Positions 62,547 through 64,000 of a DNA stretch of 64,000 nucleotides are shown piece after piece; position 1 is the first letter of the stretch; each line of letters begins with the position of its first letter. Below the pieces are notes generated by a model, which saw only the letters and a program-made list of their open reading frames with translations, did not search any database and had not been told where the DNA came from. The translations under genes were made by a program, and so were the position numbers. Origin of the DNA: Chrysaora quinquecirrha (Eukaryota > Cnidaria > Scyphozoa > Semaeostomeae > Pelagiidae); assembly GCA_014526335.1 (NCBI GenBank), contig JACTAT010000013.1, positions 3,693,987 to 3,757,986 of the forward strand, written 5' to 3'.

Positions 62547-64000
62547 CTAGAAAAAATAAACTGTATGCATGATTGGACAGAAATATAAGTCTAGTGCTAT
62601 TCCGAGATAAAAACAAGGCAAGAGAAGCCTTGAATAACGGTACCTAACCTCTAATAAAAAATACTGGAATGGGCAGATAATATCTCTAGTTGCTTCACAA
62701 AAAAGTAAAGCATATCGCATGTCGCTGCACAATCTGTTGGTTGCAAAGAATCTAGACGGTTCTCCACTGAATAGAAAATCGAGTAAACTGGACGAAAATT
62801 GTTCTGGACGAAATAAGGCCTAAAAGAGCTGCTTTTGATGCTTGCATGTTTTTTCAACATTCATTGCAATACGCAACAAGAAATGTACTACTTGAGGTAA
62901 CCCTTGATAAATAGATTGCAAGGTGCAATGTTATGAAAGAGAAGGTCATGTAGCTACGCGTTACCACTTATGGTAGCCAGTAGCTTATATACCATTAAAT
63001 ACTAACTTCAACAAGTTGTAAGTTAAGCAGCCAAGTCAAAAAATAATACAAAATACATAAAGGGGCTTGTGAAGCGTGGAATACATGAAAATTGACGCTC
63101 AATTCTAGAAAAGGCGATTGAATTATATAATCAAAGTAAAAGCAGAAAATATATACCTCTCTTTAAGAAATGAACCCTAGTTACTCCCGTTAACGCCACT
63201 TTATTCGAGTTGGAGTTTTTGAAGCCCATTGCGCCTTATAAAACGGCCAATACAGCAGTGGTGAGCTCAGAATGATATAAACCGCGTTCCTATGCTCAGG
63301 ACGCTTTATAAGATCAAAACAGCACAAAGGCGTTGTAATGACGATCACAGCTCAAACAATTTATAGAAACGGAAAGAAATCGCCTGCCACCCGCTGATTA
63401 CATACAGAAGTACGCGATGATGTTAGCAAGAACTGAATCAGTTTTCACAAAGTCAAGTAAATTGATTCAAGACCAGTATATGGAAGGTAATTTAAATAAG
63501 ATTAAAGATCTTCAATATTTGTTTTAAGTTGGAGATATTAAGCCTGCGCTTTAAATTCAGGTTTATTCCTTAATTTTCTCGCTTTGCTGCCCTTTAGAGC
63601 TTTGATGGTAGTAATGCTAATGCTATGAAAAAGTGACGGGTGCGGTTTTAAAATGTAGATTGACTTCTATATCAAGAGCTATGCGGGGCTTAGCAGGATA
63701 GTCCTAGTAAACAATATAAAGACATATTACCACACTAGTCTTTGTCACTTATGCTCAGTGACTTGATTTCGTATCACTCTTAAAAGTTCACTTTGAATAA
63801 CAGGGATTTTCAGCGTTCCTATCAAACATGCAGCTATGAAAATACTATCTCTCTGAGTAAAGTTGCATTTCAGTTTATTTAAGTCATTGTTTGTGCGTTA
63901 CTCTTGAAAAAAACGTTCCTGTTGCTGTACGATAAATTGCTGATCTTATGTCAGGGTTATGAAGCAGAAAGTAGAAAGAAGTGTAGTAAGTCTTAGCTAA
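62547..64000. other. STXBP4 intron continuing past the window edge
   Basis: AT-rich, without a supported exon. The upstream STXBP4 exons (PDZ and start codon) are expected to the right of the window. Confidence 0.5.

Overview
This is an animal nuclear genomic window, AT-rich and intron-dense. It carries canonical GT-AG introns, short exons, families shared across animals (axonemal dynein, SNX25, STXBP4, acid ceramidase, a bHLH factor), microsatellites, MITEs and a tRNA-derived SINE. The protein mix suggests an early-branching ciliated invertebrate, possibly a cnidarian. That placement is inference; no phylogeny was done.

Layout. (1) 605-18930, minus: 5' part of an inner-arm axonemal dynein heavy chain (DNAH3/7/12 class), from the start codon to the AAA2 region; the rest lies beyond the left edge. 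(2) 21336-29063, minus: a complete 17-exon acid ceramidase (ASAH1) gene. (3) 29662-42107, minus: a complete SNX25 gene (membrane anchor, PXA, RGS, PX, nexin-C), including a 20-nt microexon. (4) 42393-44072, plus: an intronless DEAD-box (DECD) RNA helicase head-to-head with SNX25, followed by four decayed tandem copies of its own 3' end. (5) 45754-46127, minus: an intronless NHLH-like bHLH factor. (6) 48560-48746, minus: a small membrane-protein ORF of unknown identity. (7) 51779-54737, minus: a nucleoside diphosphate kinase with a mitochondrial-type presequence and a membrane segment. (8) 56007 to past the right edge, minus: the 3' part of STXBP4 (coiled coil plus WW domain). The genes look like ordinary, independently acting housekeeping or cilia genes; there is no operon and no obvious joint pathway. 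Exon joins below were checked by reading-frame phase across splice sites.

Introns and intergenic DNA hold most of the unusual material: a five-copy MITE family with palindromic CAAACATTG-rich ends, two other inverted-repeat elements, a 70-nt near-perfect palindrome, a 28-bp minisatellite at three separate loci, a 120-bp tandem repeat open on both strands, a 66-bp repeat encoding a 22-residue period, six tRNA-SINE copies or fragments, and a LINE 3' fragment.

Four otherwise intact genes contain in total about ten small deletions, nearly all in homopolymers or dinucleotide runs. This points to uncorrected long-read assembly errors rather than pseudogenes and affects every frame-based reading here. 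I found no convincing new multi-gene system; the oddest signals are the decayed tandem copies of the helicase 3' end and the minisatellite shared by three introns.
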